Positions 9,129 to 18,802 are shown, numbered from the stretch's first letter. The stretch is 64,000 bases of DNA from Pseudomonas cichorii (GCF_018343775.1 NZ_CP074349.1:2842001-2906000); one strand, 5' to 3'. Made by a program: numbers and translations. The notes: generated by a model not told the origin, from the letters alone.

Positions 9129-10435
9129 TGATAGGCTCCAGTCAGAGGAAGGCGTGACACAGGTTCTCTGTCGCGATAGAGCATCGCGCCCACGCCGCTG
9201 ATGATTGCTGCAAACATGATGTAGAACGCGGGGGCCACGTTGCTGCCAGTCGAGGCGATCAGCCAGGTGATGGTGAACGTGGCGAAACCGCCGAAGATCG
9301 TTACGGCGAAGTTGTAGGCCACCGACAAGCCGGTCGAGAGCACGTGGCTTGGTAGCAGCTCGCCGAAGGCGGCGAGGATCGAGCCGATGTAACCCGAAAT
9401 CAGCAGGCCGAGCACCACTTCAAATACCAGCAGCGAAAACAGCCCCGGCATCTGGTTGATGAAAAGAAACATCGGGTAGGCGCTGAAGAAAATGGCCACT
9501 GCCGAGCCGAGGAGCCAAGGGCGACGACCATAGCGGTCAGCAAGGGCACCGACGATAGGCGTGGTCACGATCAGTACTGCGCCGCCCATCATCCCGGCGC
9601 TGAATCCCATCCATGAAGGCAGGCCGAGGACCCGCTGAGCATAAGAGGGAATGTAAAACAGGACGGCGTAGGTGCAGACTGTCCAGAGCACGACCAGCGA
9701 GAAACTGATCAGGGTCTGGCGCGGATAGGTGCGCAAGACTTCACGCAAGGGCGATTCGACAGTCTTGCTGGTCTTGTAGACCGGCGTTTCATCGACGCGG
9801 CTTCGAATATAGAAGCCAACCGGGCCGATCAGGGTGCCGATCAGAAATGGCACGCGCCAGCCCCAGCTTTCCAGTTGCGCCTGGGTCAGGTAACTGGACA
9901 GGAAAGCACCCAGCGCGGAGCCGAGTAATACGGCCACGCCAATGCTGGCTTGAATCCAGCTGGAGTAGAAGGCTTTCTTGCCTTCGGGGGCGTGTTCGGT
10001 CAGAAATGCCGTGGCGCTGCCCATCTCGCCGCCCGCCGAGAAACCTTGCAGCAGGCGCGCCAGCACGATCAGTACCGGAGCCATCAGGCCTATCTGCGCA
10101 TAACTGGGAGTGATGGCGATGATCAGTGTGCCAAGGGCCATGAGCAGGATGGTCAGCGAGAGTGCTGCCTTGCGCCCGTGCTTGTCGCCATAGATACCCA
10201 GCACGATGCCACCCACCGGGCGCATGAAAAAGCCGACGCCGAAGGTGGCCAGGGCCAGAAGGTAGGAAGTCAGTTCATTGCCGGTGGGGAAGAACACCTT
10301 GGCGATGATGACGGAAAAGAAGCTGTAGACCGTGAAGTCGAACCATTCCAGGCCATTGCCGATGACCGTAGCGATAACCGCACGGCGCGCCTTTTGGTTG
10401 TGAGTGCGTGATGGAGATGTTTGTTCTGTGCTCAC
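9125..10435 (-). CDS. MFS transporter, metabolite:H+ symporter (MHS) type
   Basis: A 436-residue major facilitator protein with about 12 membrane segments. The N-terminal signature ARRAVIATVIGNGLEWFDF, then GIYGDKHGRKAAL between TM2 and TM3 and LADRYGRRPWLL between TM8 and TM9, is that of the MHS group (ProP, KgtP, ShiA, citrate carriers). It should import an organic acid, amino acid or betaine with protons. The start is a GTG at 10435: AGGAG lies 8 nt upstream (10444-10448), and the upstream in-frame ATG at 10480 would add a segment atypical of the family. It is the first gene of a two-gene operon with the amidohydrolase. The LysR genes upstream on the same strand are the obvious regulator candidates. 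Confidence 0.85.
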   Translation of the reverse strand: MSTEQTSPSRTHNQKARRAVIATVIGNGLEWFDFTVYSFFSVIIAKVFFPTGNELTSYLLALATFGVGFFMRPVGGIVLGIYGDKHGRKAALSLTILLMALGTLIIAITPSYAQIGLMAPVLIVLARLLQGFSAGGEMGSATAFLTEHAPEGKKAFYSSWIQASIGVAVLLGSALGAFLSSYLTQAQLESWGWRVPFLIGTLIGPVGFYIRSRVDETPVYKTSKTVESPLREVLRTYPRQTLISFSLVVLWTVCTYAVLFYIPSYAQRVLGLPSWMGFSAGMMGGAVLIVTTPIVGALADRYGRRPWLLGSAVAIFFSAYPMFLFINQMPGLFSLLVFEVVLGLLISGYIGSILAAFGELLPSHVLSTGLSVAYNFAVTIFGGFATFTITWLIASTGSNVAPAFYIMFAAIISGVGAMLYRDREPVSRLPLTGAYQ

Positions 10436-10588
10436 TTTTTTGACTCCTGCATGCAAAACATGCAGGAAACAACCCTGCATTTATAGAGGGGCAGAGTTGA
10501 AAAGTTGAAACATTATTCGGATCTGATGCCCGGTTGCGTTCGAGATTAGGCTGCAGCCTGAATTTGAGAAAGCGATCATTACGCAGGT

Positions 10589-10611
10589 TTGCATGCGTGT
10601 GGCGCATGCAA
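10589..10611. terminator. Perfect stem-loop after the LysR pair
   Basis: TTGCATGCG (10589-10597) and CGCATGCAA (10603-10611) form a 9-bp perfect inverted repeat with a 5-nt loop, 1 bp beyond the LysR stop codon on the minus strand. No T-tract follows. It may end the LysR transcript or act as an operator for the downstream transporter. A 12-bp palindrome AGGCTGCAGCCT lies a little further on, at about 10548-10559. Confidence 0.4.
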
Positions 10612-10612
10612 G

Positions 10613-11509
10613 TCAGTTGGCAATCTCATTGCTCAGCCATTTCTCGAAGGCTCGGGCAGCACGTCTTGGCATCTTGCCGCTGGGGGTGAGCAGGTAATAG
10701 CCGCCGATGGCGCCGATATCCGCGTTGCATGCAGGGACCAGAGCGCCGGATTTCACATGGCGATCAATCATCGGGCGCCAGCCCAGCACAATGCCGTGGC
10801 CGGCGATGGCCAGATCCACGAGTACCGGATAGAGGTTCACGGTCATGCGCTGGTGGATCAGCGAAGCGTCCACGCCCTGGCGACCGAACCAGTCGTTCCA
10901 GGACAGCCATTGGCGCTGGCCGTCTTCGAGCATCAGCAGGCAGTGGTCGAGCAGTTGCACCGGCTCAAGCGTCTGCCCGTCCAGATAACCCGGTGAGCAA
11001 TAGGCATTCACCGATTCGGCAAATAGCAGGCGGCCATCCAGGCCGGGAGGGGATTTTTCACGCAGGAAGTACAGCGCCAGGTCGAACTCGGCCCGGATCA
11101 GAGAATCCAGCCCATCGACCACCCGCAGGCGTATGTCCACCGCCGGGAATTCGTCCTTGTAGCGACCCAGTAACGGACCCAGCCATAGCGCTGCCACGCC
11201 GCTGGAGCAGGCCAGCGTCAATTGCTGTTCGCCGCTGTGGGTGATGACCTGGGCGGTGGCTTCGGCGCATTGAGTCAGGATCCGATGAATTTCTTCGGCA
11301 TAGATCTGGCCCGCGATCGTCAGGTGAATGCGCTTGTGTTCGCGACGAAACAACGCCCGGCCCAGGAAGTCCTCCAGTTGCGCGACCTGCCGGCTGATTG
11401 CACTTTGTGTCAGGTGCAGCTCGGCGGCAGCCCGGGTGAAACTGCCATGTCGAACCGTGGCTTCAAAGGCGATCAGGTTTTGTAGTGGCGGAAGGGGTTC
11501 TATACGCAC
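10613..11509 (-). CDS. LysR-family transcriptional regulator (second of two)
   Basis: A 298-residue LysR regulator: the N-terminal winged helix-turn-helix is seen in FEATVRHGSFTRAAAELHLT and SAISRQVAQLEDFLGRALF (residues 15-55), followed by the periplasmic-binding-protein-like effector domain. The wording places it in the GcvA-like branch. The start is a GTG at 11509 with GGAG 5 nt upstream, only 12 bp after the stop of the preceding LysR gene, so the two regulators are co-transcribed. Its neighbour downstream is the transporter/amidohydrolase operon, a likely target. The effector is unknown. Confidence 0.9.
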   Translation of the reverse strand: MRIEPLPPLQNLIAFEATVRHGSFTRAAAELHLTQSAISRQVAQLEDFLGRALFRREHKRIHLTIAGQIYAEEIHRILTQCAEATAQVITHSGEQQLTLACSSGVAALWLGPLLGRYKDEFPAVDIRLRVVDGLDSLIRAEFDLALYFLREKSPPGLDGRLLFAESVNAYCSPGYLDGQTLEPVQLLDHCLLMLEDGQRQWLSWNDWFGRQGVDASLIHQRMTVNLYPVLVDLAIAGHGIVLGWRPMIDRHVKSGALVPACNADIGAIGGYYLLTPSGKMPRRAARAFEKWLSNEIAN

Positions 11510-11521
11510 AGAGGCTCCGTA

Positions 11522-12427
11522 TTAAAAACCATCGGGAAAGGGTGTCGACAGCAGCCAGTCCCTGAACACGCAGAGCGACGGCAGGTTCTGGAAGCGCGTG
11601 GCATACACCAGATAGTAATTGCGGCCGCTGTCCATGGGGTCGAACAGCGTCACCAGTTCGCCGCTGCTGATTTCGTCCTGCACCAGAATGCGCGGCACCA
11701 GCGCCACACCAATACCCGCTGCCACGGCCTGGATCAGGTGTGCGGTCAGCTCGAAACTCGGGCCGGGGCGCATGATGTGGTGGTCGAGTTGGTTTCTGTC
11801 GAACCAGTCGGACCATGTATTGGGGCGCGAAACCACGCTCAGCAGTGATTGCTGGGCAATCTGCCCCGGCGTCATGGACTCATGGCCGACAAGCGCTGAA
11901 GGGCTGGCGATAAGCACCAGTTTTTCCGCAATCAGCGGATGGGCGATATAGCCCGGCCAATTGCCTGTGCCTGCACAGATGATCGCATTCATGTCGCTGG
12001 CCGCAGGCATCAGGTCGGCATGCACGATGCGTGAGTGGATATGCACCACATGGCCCGGATGCCGGGCATAAAAGTCATGCATGCGCGGCAGCAGCCACTT
12101 TGAGCCGAAGGTCGGCAGCACGGCGAGGTGCAGGGTTCCGCCTTCGGACTTGTGGGCGATGGTCTGCAGCGTTGCACTGCGGATTCGCCCAAGGGCTGCC
12201 GCCAGTTCATGCTGATACAGTGCGCCCGCCGTGGTCAGTTCGATACGTCGGCCATCACGCTTGAACAACGCCACTTCCAGTTGTGCTTCAAGGGCCTGCA
12301 CCTGGCGACTGACGGCGCTTTGGGTCAGGGCCAGCTCATCGGCGGCCTTGGTGAAGCTGACATGGCGCGCCGCTGCTTCAAAAGCGATGAGCAACGACAT
12401 CGAAGGCGTGAGTCTTCTCGGGTTCAT
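11522..12427 (-). CDS. LysR-family transcriptional regulator (first of two, divergent from ydiJ)
   Basis: A 301-residue LysR regulator with the helix-turn-helix in FEAAARHVSFTKAADELALT and SAVSRQVQALEAQLEVALF (residues 15-55) and a standard effector domain. Within the DNA-binding region it is clearly related to the next gene, so the pair probably arose by duplication. It is divergent from the ydiJ-type dehydrogenase gene, and the 168-bp intergenic region holds two dyads that could be operators. By the usual LysR pattern it would regulate the divergent gene and its own operon. The effector is unknown; 2-hydroxyglutarate or a related hydroxy acid is a guess from context. Confidence 0.9.
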   Translation of the reverse strand: MNPRRLTPSMSLLIAFEAAARHVSFTKAADELALTQSAVSRQVQALEAQLEVALFKRDGRRIELTTAGALYQHELAAALGRIRSATLQTIAHKSEGGTLHLAVLPTFGSKWLLPRMHDFYARHPGHVVHIHSRIVHADLMPAASDMNAIICAGTGNWPGYIAHPLIAEKLVLIASPSALVGHESMTPGQIAQQSLLSVVSRPNTWSDWFDRNQLDHHIMRPGPSFELTAHLIQAVAAGIGVALVPRILVQDEISSGELVTLFDPMDSGRNYYLVYATRFQNLPSLCVFRDWLLSTPFPDGF

Positions 12428-12489
12428 TCATAAAACTCATGGAAAAACGGCAGGTTTTACATTTGCGCTCTTGGCCCTGAAGCCTGAAA

Positions 12490-12534
12490 ATCAACGTCAA
12501 CCGTTGATGAAGCCCTGTTTCAGAGCGCTCTGAA
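12490..12534. promoter_or_regulatory. Two dyads in the LysR/ydiJ divergent promoter region
   Basis: ATCAACG-N5-CGTTGAT at 12490-12508 and the perfect 16-bp palindrome TTCAGAGCGCTCTGAA at 12519-12534 sit centrally in the 168-bp gap between the divergent LysR and ydiJ genes. Neither is a textbook T-N11-A LysR box, but both are exact inverted repeats in the expected place. TATAAA at 12565-12570 could be the -10 of ydiJ. Confidence 0.45.
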
Positions 12535-12595
12535 GCATACGTGCTTTGCCCATAAAAGTTTGCATATAAAAAGCCTAGCCTGTCAGGAAGCCACC

Positions 12596-15500
12596 ATGAT
12601 TGCCCTCTTGAATCCGACCCTCGAACAGGTCGATCACTATGACCGTTTCCTCAATGCCCTGGCGCAGGAGGGTTTTCGAGGCGAAATCGCAAGGGATCAT
12701 GGCTCGCGAACCGTTCTGGCCACCGATAACTCGATCTATCAGCGCCTGCCCCAGGCCGCCGTGTTTCCCCTCGACAGCGCCGATGTCGAAACCCTGGCGC
12801 GACTGGCCGGACGTGCCGAGCACAAGCAGGTGGTATTGACGCCACGGGGCGGCGGCACCGGTACCAACGGGCAATCTCTGACCGATGGCGTAGTCGTCGA
12901 CCTTTCGCGGCACATGAACCGGATTCTGGAAATCAACGTTGAGGAGCGCTGGGTGCGGGTGCAGACCGGCGTGGTCAAGGATCAGCTCAACGCTGCCCTC
13001 AAGCCCCACGGCCTGTTCTTCGCCCCGGAGCTGTCCACCTCCAACCGTGCAACGGTCGGTGGCATGATCAATACCGATGCCAGCGGTCAGGGTAGCTGCA
13101 CCTACGGCAAGACCCGCGACCATGTGCTTGAACTGTCGACGGTACTGCTCGGCGGTTCGCGTATACACAGCCTGGCCATGGTGGCCGATCAACTGGAGTC
13201 TGAGCAGGCGCGAACCGACCGGGCTGGGGATGCCTATCGTTGCGCCCGCGAGATTGCCGATACTCAGGCGCAACTGATCAAGGATATCTTTCCGCCGCTC
13301 AATCGTTGCCTGACCGGTTACGACCTTGCCCATTTGCGCGAGACCGATGGCCGCTTCAATCTCAATAGTGTGCTGTGCGGTTCGGAAGGTTCGCTGGGCT
13401 TTATCGTCGAAGCCAAGCTCAATGTGCTGCCGATCCCCAAGCATTCGATTCTGGTCAACGTGCGCTACGCCGGCTTCATGGATGCCCTGCGCGACGCCAA
13501 GGCACTCATGGCGCTCAAGCCGCTGTCCATCGAAACCGTGGATTCAAAAGTCCTGATGCTCGCCATGCAGGACATCGTCTGGCATGGCGTGGCCGAATAC
13601 TTTCCTCAGGATCCGGATACACCGACTCTGGGGATCAACCTGATCGAGTTCTGCGGCGACGAAGCCAGCGAAGTGGAGCAGCGGGTCCATGCCTTCGTCG
13701 AGCATTTGCAGAGCGACACCTCGGTGGTTCGACTGGGCCACACGCTGGCGGTGGGCAGCGCAGCGGTCAATCGTGTCTACGCCATGCGCAAGCGTTCGGT
13801 CGGTCTGCTGGGCAACGTCAAAGGCGAAGCCAGGCCTCAGCCTTTTGTCGAAGACACCGCTGTGCCGCCTGAAAACCTTGCCGATTACATTCAGGAATTC
13901 CGCGCGCTGCTGGACAGCTACAACCTGCAATACGGCATGTTTGGCCATGTGGATGCCGGGGTGCTGCACGTACGGCCGATCCTCGACATGAAAGACCCGG
14001 CCCAGGCCGCGCTGGTGCGTCCGATCTCCGATGCTGTTGCCGCCTTGACCAAGCGTTACGGTGGCCTGCTCTGGGGCGAGCATGGCAAGGGGTTGCGCTC
14101 TCAATATGTGCCGGAATACTTCGGCGAGCTTTACCCGGCGCTTCAGGCACTCAAGGCTGCTTTCGACCCGTTCAATCAGCTCAACCCCGGCAAGATCGCG
14201 ACTCCTGCAACCGTACCTGCTGCCAGATTGACGCTGGTGGACGAAGTGCAGTTGAGAGGCGATCTGGACCGTCGTATCGACGAGCGCGTCTGGCAGAGCT
14301 ACGAAAGTGCCGTGCACTGTAACGGCAACGGCGCCTGTTACAACTATGATGCCGACGACGCCATGTGCCCGTCCTGGAAAGCTACCCGCAACCGCATTCA
14401 TTCGCCAAAGGGCAGGGCTTCTCTGGTCCGTGAGTGGCTGCGCCTGCAGGGTGAGCAGAATGTGGATGTGCTGACCGCGAGCGCCCGTGCCCGCTCGGCC
14501 AATGTCATCAAGAGTCTGGTCAGCAAGACCGCCAACACCTTGGGCAGGCTGCGCGGACAGCAAGACTTTTCCCATGAAGTCTATGACGCCATGGCCGGTT
14601 GCCTGGCCTGTAAATCCTGTGCTGGGCAGTGCCCGGTCAAGGTCAATGTGCCGGAATTCCGTTCGCGTTTCCTGGAGCTGTACCACAGCCGCTACCTGCG
14701 CCCGCTGAAGGACTACCTGATCGGCTCGCTGGAATTCAGCATCCCGTATCTGGCTCGCTTCCCGAAACTCTACAACGCCATGATGGGGGCCAAGCCCGTT
14801 CGCTATCTGCTTGAGCATGTGGCGGGCATGGTGGACAGCCCCTTGTTGAGCCTGATGGATTTCCGCGCCGCCTGCGCACGCTGGAATGTCGGCATTGCCA
14901 CGCCCGAGCGTCTGGCCGCGCTGTCTGAACAGGAACGCAAGCGTACGGTGATCCTCGTTCAGGACGCTTTCACTCGTTACTTCGAGACTCATCTGGCGGC
15001 TGACTGGCTGGAGCTGATTTCGCGTCTGGGGTATCAGGTTTATCTCGCGCCATTTGCACCAAACGGCAAGCCGCTGCAAGTGCAAGGTTTCCTGGCGGCT
15101 TTCGAGAAGGCTGCCAGTTTCAACAGCCAATCGCTGCGTAAAATTGAGGCTTATGGCATCCCGCTGGTAGGGCTTGATCCGGCCATGACGCTGGTTTACC
15201 GGCAGGAATACAGCAAGACACTGGGCAGCGAAAACGTGCCCACGGTGTTGCTGCCCCAAGAGTGGCTGGCTGCGCAGCTGGAAGAGTCCGGGCAGGTTCA
15301 GTCGGGCGAAACCTATTACTTCCTGCCGCACTGCACCGAGAAAACCAACGAACCGGGCAGCGTCGGTCTGTGGCAGAAAGTCTTTGCTCGTACCGGTCTG
15401 AAACTTGAAGTACTGGCCAGCGGTTGCTGCGGCATGTCAGGCACCTACGGCCACGAAACCCGAAATGCCAAACACTCCGACACCATCTATAGCCAGTCCT

Positions 15501-15634
15501 GGCAACCGTTGGTGGCCCGCCACAATGGCGAGGGTCGACTGGTTGCCGATGGTTACTCCTGTCGCAGCCAGGTCAAGCGGCAGGACGGGCAGGTGGTGCA
15601 GCATCCGTTACAGATATTGCTGGCTCATATATAA
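12596..15634 (+). CDS. ydiJ: YdiJ-type FAD and 4Fe-4S dehydrogenase (D-2-hydroxyglutarate dehydrogenase family)
   Basis: A 1012-residue fusion protein that matches E. coli YdiJ (about 1018 residues) along its whole length. Residues ~1-540 are an FAD-binding type 4 oxidase domain, with the FAD loop TPRGGGTGTNG (82-92), APELSTSNRATVGGMI and a C-terminal GEHGKG / FDPFNQLNPGK. Next comes a CNGNGAC region (from C575) and a ferredoxin-type motif CLACKSCAGQCP (C669, C672, C675, C679). The C-terminus has a CCG domain (SGCCGMSGTYGHE). YdiJ is reported to oxidise D-2-hydroxyglutarate, passing electrons to the respiratory chain; D-lactate is an alternative. The ATG at 12596 has AGGAAG just upstream. Its divergent LysR neighbour is the likely regulator. 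Confidence 0.92.
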   Translation: MIALLNPTLEQVDHYDRFLNALAQEGFRGEIARDHGSRTVLATDNSIYQRLPQAAVFPLDSADVETLARLAGRAEHKQVVLTPRGGGTGTNGQSLTDGVVVDLSRHMNRILEINVEERWVRVQTGVVKDQLNAALKPHGLFFAPELSTSNRATVGGMINTDASGQGSCTYGKTRDHVLELSTVLLGGSRIHSLAMVADQLESEQARTDRAGDAYRCAREIADTQAQLIKDIFPPLNRCLTGYDLAHLRETDGRFNLNSVLCGSEGSLGFIVEAKLNVLPIPKHSILVNVRYAGFMDALRDAKALMALKPLSIETVDSKVLMLAMQDIVWHGVAEYFPQDPDTPTLGINLIEFCGDEASEVEQRVHAFVEHLQSDTSVVRLGHTLAVGSAAVNRVYAMRKRSVGLLGNVKGEARPQPFVEDTAVPPENLADYIQEFRALLDSYNLQYGMFGHVDAGVLHVRPILDMKDPAQAALVRPISDAVAALTKRYGGLLWGEHGKGLRSQYVPEYFGELYPALQALKAAFDPFNQLNPGKIATPATVPAARLTLVDEVQLRGDLDRRIDERVWQSYESAVHCNGNGACYNYDADDAMCPSWKATRNRIHSPKGRASLVREWLRLQGEQNVDVLTASARARSANVIKSLVSKTANTLGRLRGQQDFSHEVYDAMAGCLACKSCAGQCPVKVNVPEFRSRFLELYHSRYLRPLKDYLIGSLEFSIPYLARFPKLYNAMMGAKPVRYLLEHVAGMVDSPLLSLMDFRAACARWNVGIATPERLAALSEQERKRTVILVQDAFTRYFETHLAADWLELISRLGYQVYLAPFAPNGKPLQVQGFLAAFEKAASFNSQSLRKIEAYGIPLVGLDPAMTLVYRQEYSKTLGSENVPTVLLPQEWLAAQLEESGQVQSGETYYFLPHCTEKTNEPGSVGLWQKVFARTGLKLEVLASGCCGMSGTYGHETRNAKHSDTIYSQSWQPLVARHNGEGRLVADGYSCRSQVKRQDGQVVQHPLQILLAHI

Positions 15635-15640
15635 AACTCT

Positions 15641-15726
15641 GGGAGCGGACTTGTCCGCGAAGACGGCTTCCCATACACATAAATATGTATGGGATGTTCT
15701 GGCCCTTCGCGAATGAATTCGCTCCC
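15641..15726. repeat. REPIN-like element: two inverted REP sequences flanking a hairpin
   Basis: One REP-like sequence reads GGGAGCGGACTTGTCCGCGA from 15641. The second, in inverse orientation, covers 15703-15726 with the core CGCGAATGAATTCGCTCC. Between them is an 8-bp stem (CCCATACA 15670-15677, TGTATGGG 15686-15693). The element fills the 111-bp gap between convergent genes and could also terminate transcription. Confidence 0.7.
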
Positions 15727-15745
15727 TCAATTCGTGCGAATGGTC

Positions 15746-16633
15746 TCAAACCAGATACCGCCGAAACCATCCCACGGTTCTGTCCCAGGCCAGATTGGCG
15801 GCGGCTTCGTCGTATCGTGGCGTGGAGTCGTTGTGGAAGCCGTGGTTGGCACCGGGATAGATATAGGTTTCGTAATTTGTGCCAGCCGCTTTCAACGCCG
15901 CTTCATAAGCGGGCCAGCCTTCGTTGATCCGTGTGTCCAGTTCGCCATAATGGATCATGATCGGCGCCTTGATCCGCACCACGTCTTCGGACTTGGGTTG
16001 GCGACCATAGAATGAAACCGCTGCTCCCAATTCCGGATAAGCCACGGCCGCCGCATTGGCGACGCCTCCGCCATAGCAGAAGCCGGTGATGCCGACCTTT
16101 CCGGTGCTTGCGTCATGCTTCATCAGCCATTCGATAGCCGCGAAGAAGTCGTTCATGAGCTTTTCAGGATCGACTTTCTGTTGAAGTTCTCGGCCTTTGT
16201 CATCGTTGCCCGGATAACCGCCCACGGAGGACAGGCCATCAGGTGCCAGTGCGATGAAGCCTGCCTTGGCAGCACGTCGGGCGACGTCCTCGATATAGGG
16301 ATTGAGCCCACGGTTTTCATGGGCGACCACTATCGCAGGCAGCTTGCCGCTGGCTTTCGCCGGACGCACCAGATAACCACGTACTTGCCCATGACCTTTG
16401 GGCGAAGGGTAATTGACGTATTCGGCAATGATATCCGGGTCGGTGAACGCCACTTGTTCGGCCAGCGCGTAGTTCGGGCTCAGCGAGGCCAGAAGGGCCG
16501 TGGCAGTCAGGCCTCCCAGAGTGAACAGGGCAGCACGGTCGAGAAATTCGCGCCTGTTGATCTTGCCGTGGGCGTAGTAGTCGTACAGCTCAAGCAGTTC
16601 AGGGGCAAAGTCTTTGGCGGTGAGACGATCCAT
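15746..16633 (-). CDS. Dienelactone hydrolase family protein with Tat-type signal
   Basis: A 295-residue alpha/beta hydrolase. The N-terminal [16 protein letters not shown] (Arg27-Arg28) followed by a hydrophobic stretch and ALAEQ looks like a twin-arginine signal, preceded by an unusually long n-region. The dienelactone hydrolase triad is visible: nucleophilic Cys in GFCYGGG, Asp in GELDTR, and His in GANHGFH. It resembles the YghX-type hydrolases of Proteobacteria. Expected role: ester or lactone hydrolysis outside the cytoplasm; the substrate is unknown. The ATG at 16633 is chosen because AGGA lies 9 nt upstream, while the ATG at 16639 is too close and a start at 16705 would only add an unlikely leader. 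It lies downstream of a TonB receptor on the same strand, 90 bp away. Confidence 0.82.
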   Translation of the reverse strand: MDRLTAKDFAPELLELYDYYAHGKINRREFLDRAALFTLGGLTATALLASLSPNYALAEQVAFTDPDIIAEYVNYPSPKGHGQVRGYLVRPAKASGKLPAIVVAHENRGLNPYIEDVARRAAKAGFIALAPDGLSSVGGYPGNDDKGRELQQKVDPEKLMNDFFAAIEWLMKHDASTGKVGITGFCYGGGVANAAAVAYPELGAAVSFYGRQPKSEDVVRIKAPIMIHYGELDTRINEGWPAYEAALKAAGTNYETYIYPGANHGFHNDSTPRYDEAAANLAWDRTVGWFRRYLV

Positions 16634-16723
16634 CTGCATGCTTCCTGTCAGATCATTGGGGTTTCTATTAAAGCAGCTTTGATGCCTAGGTGCCGTTGAT
16701 AGCACCTCGACATTTATTGCGGA

Positions 16724-18802
16724 TCAGAAATCCATCGTGACCCCGGTATAGAGTGCGCGCCCATCACCCGGCGAGTGCAGGGAGTCGACGGCGCCGTCCG
16801 GGTCATACCAGACGTACTCGTAATAACGGTTGGTCAGGTTCTTGAGTTGCAGGTCGACACTGACCGACTCGCTTACCTTCCAGGTCGCGCCCAGGTTCAT
16901 CAGCACATAGCCGCCATAGGTGCCCTGAGTGTTTTCCCGCTCCAGATAATAGTTGGTCTGGCCGTTCATCCAGGCCGTCAATTGAACAGCGGGGGTGGCC
17001 TGATAGGTCATGCCGGCGTTGTAGACGTGATGGGGGATATGGTCGATTTCCCGGCCTTTGCTGTTGGGCAATGTAGCGCTGGGCTCAAGGATTTTCGAGT
17101 ATTGCCATGAGTACGCCATCCATATTTCCGTGCGCTCGTTCGGGTGCAGGTTCACCTGCAGGTCATAACCCCAGCGCCGGGTTTCCCCGACGTTATCCGA
17201 TTCGCCACTCGGGTCGTTGAGCCGGCGGCTGACTTCGCCACTGGCTTCCTGCTGCCAATAGGCGATCCGACCATCAACCCAACTGGCGGGAGTGAATTTG
17301 ATCCCGGCTTCCCAGCCTTCGTTGATCGAGGGTTCCAGATCGGTATCCCGTGGCGGAATCTTGTAGGCCGCCGCCCCTGTACCGACCTGGAAGGTGCGTC
17401 CCCAGTTGGCGTAGAAACTGGCCACATCCCAGGGCGAATACACCACGCTGAGCTTGGGCTGCTTGATCAGGCCATAGTCATTGATGTCGTAATCCAGGCC
17501 GGTCATTTCATTGGTGAAGTCGCCCTGGATCTTGTCGACCCGATAGGCCGGGACAATCTTCAACGACTCGAAAGGCTTGATCTCGGCCTGGATATAAGCG
17601 CCGTATGTGTCGAAGTCGAATTGCTGGTCGCGGGTCTGGGCCTGGCGAACCCGATTCAGGGTCCGGTAGCGTTCGCTCTTGTTTTCCTGCTGCTGCATGT
17701 CCGCTCCGCCTTCCAGAGCAAAGTCGTACAGCCAGCTGACTTCCGGGCGCCAGGTCAGAGAGGTGAGGGCGCCGTACTGGGTTTCATAGGCATCCCGTTC
17801 CTGTTGCGAGGTGGTTCTCCAGTACTGGGTCCAGCGTCGGTCGTCAAAGGTGTTGATGTAGGTTTTAGCGGACCATGCCAGGGTGTCTGCAAGGTCCGTA
17901 TCGAAATGCAGGCTGACCTGATTCATGCGCCGGGTGCCCTTGTCCGTGGCGTTGTAGCTGTTGGTCATGGTCGGGTGGCGGCTGGCATTCTCTTCGCTCA
18001 GGTATCCGGGCTCCTGGGCTTCGGTTTCGTAATGCCTGGCAATCAGGCCGATGCGATAACTCTCGTCGTCCGGGGTGTAGAACCACTTGCCAGACATGGA
18101 GAATTTCTCGGCGTCGGAGTGATCGCGATAGCCCTCGGATTTCTGATAGGCGAAGAAATAGTTCTGGCTCCAGTTGCTGTTCTCGAAACCTTTGGAAAGC
18201 TGGGTTTCCCGTGTATTGAAGCTGCCGTAGCGAATCCGGGCCTTGGTGTAATTGCCGCCGGTGCGGGTCAGCATGTTGACGTTGCCCGCGATGTTGTTCA
18301 GCCCGTAACGGGCATCGCTGGTGCCGCGAACCACCTCGATGCTGTCCAGCTCCATGGGGAAAATCATGTCCATGAACGGCATGTTGCCGTCGTTGCTGTT
18401 GCTCGGAATGCCGTCGATCAACAGTTTTACCGCATTGATTTCGCCTTCACCGTTGAAGCCGCGAAAGGAAATCTTGCCGGACGTGGTGCCCTGATTGAAT
18501 TGGGTAAGGATCACGCCGGGGGCACGACTGAACAGCTCCCAGCTGTAATTGACCGGCATCTTTTCAAGGATGTCGCCACCCAGAATATCCACCGAGCTCA
18601 GCACGCTGCTGGTGCTCAGCGGGCCGCTGCTGTTGCCCTGAACGGTGACGGAACCGAGGGTCAGGGTCGAGTTTTCAATCTGGGTTTCGGCCAGTGCCGC
18701 GGACAGCGGCGTCAGGGCAAATACCCCGCAGGTCAGCGCCTGGCAGAGAGAGCGGGCCACAGGGGCATGCATTGCACGTGGCAATGTAGAAAAAACAGGC
18801 AT
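16724..18802 (-). CDS. TonB-dependent outer-membrane receptor
   Basis: A 692-residue receptor with a signal peptide ending ALAETQ (about residue 38), an N-terminal plug (GISFRGFNGEGE-like region with LLIDGIPSNSNDG, DSIEVVRGTSDARYGLNNIAGNVNM) and a beta-barrel that ends in the outer-membrane signature GVTMDF. The start at 18802 has AGGAAGT upstream; longer in-frame starts add a non-signal leader. It imports a ligand using TonB energy. The upstream gene on the same strand encodes a DUF2946 protein, a pairing often seen with metal (notably copper) TonB receptors, so a metal or metallophore ligand is a reasonable inference. No Fur box was recognised. Confidence 0.88.
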   Translation of the reverse strand: MPVFSTLPRAMHAPVARSLCQALTCGVFALTPLSAALAETQIENSTLTLGSVTVQGNSSGPLSTSSVLSSVDILGGDILEKMPVNYSWELFSRAPGVILTQFNQGTTSGKISFRGFNGEGEINAVKLLIDGIPSNSNDGNMPFMDMIFPMELDSIEVVRGTSDARYGLNNIAGNVNMLTRTGGNYTKARIRYGSFNTRETQLSKGFENSNWSQNYFFAYQKSEGYRDHSDAEKFSMSGKWFYTPDDESYRIGLIARHYETEAQEPGYLSEENASRHPTMTNSYNATDKGTRRMNQVSLHFDTDLADTLAWSAKTYINTFDDRRWTQYWRTTSQQERDAYETQYGALTSLTWRPEVSWLYDFALEGGADMQQQENKSERYRTLNRVRQAQTRDQQFDFDTYGAYIQAEIKPFESLKIVPAYRVDKIQGDFTNEMTGLDYDINDYGLIKQPKLSVVYSPWDVASFYANWGRTFQVGTGAAAYKIPPRDTDLEPSINEGWEAGIKFTPASWVDGRIAYWQQEASGEVSRRLNDPSGESDNVGETRRWGYDLQVNLHPNERTEIWMAYSWQYSKILEPSATLPNSKGREIDHIPHHVYNAGMTYQATPAVQLTAWMNGQTNYYLERENTQGTYGGYVLMNLGATWKVSESVSVDLQLKNLTNRYYEYVWYDPDGAVDSLHSPGDGRALYTGVTMDF

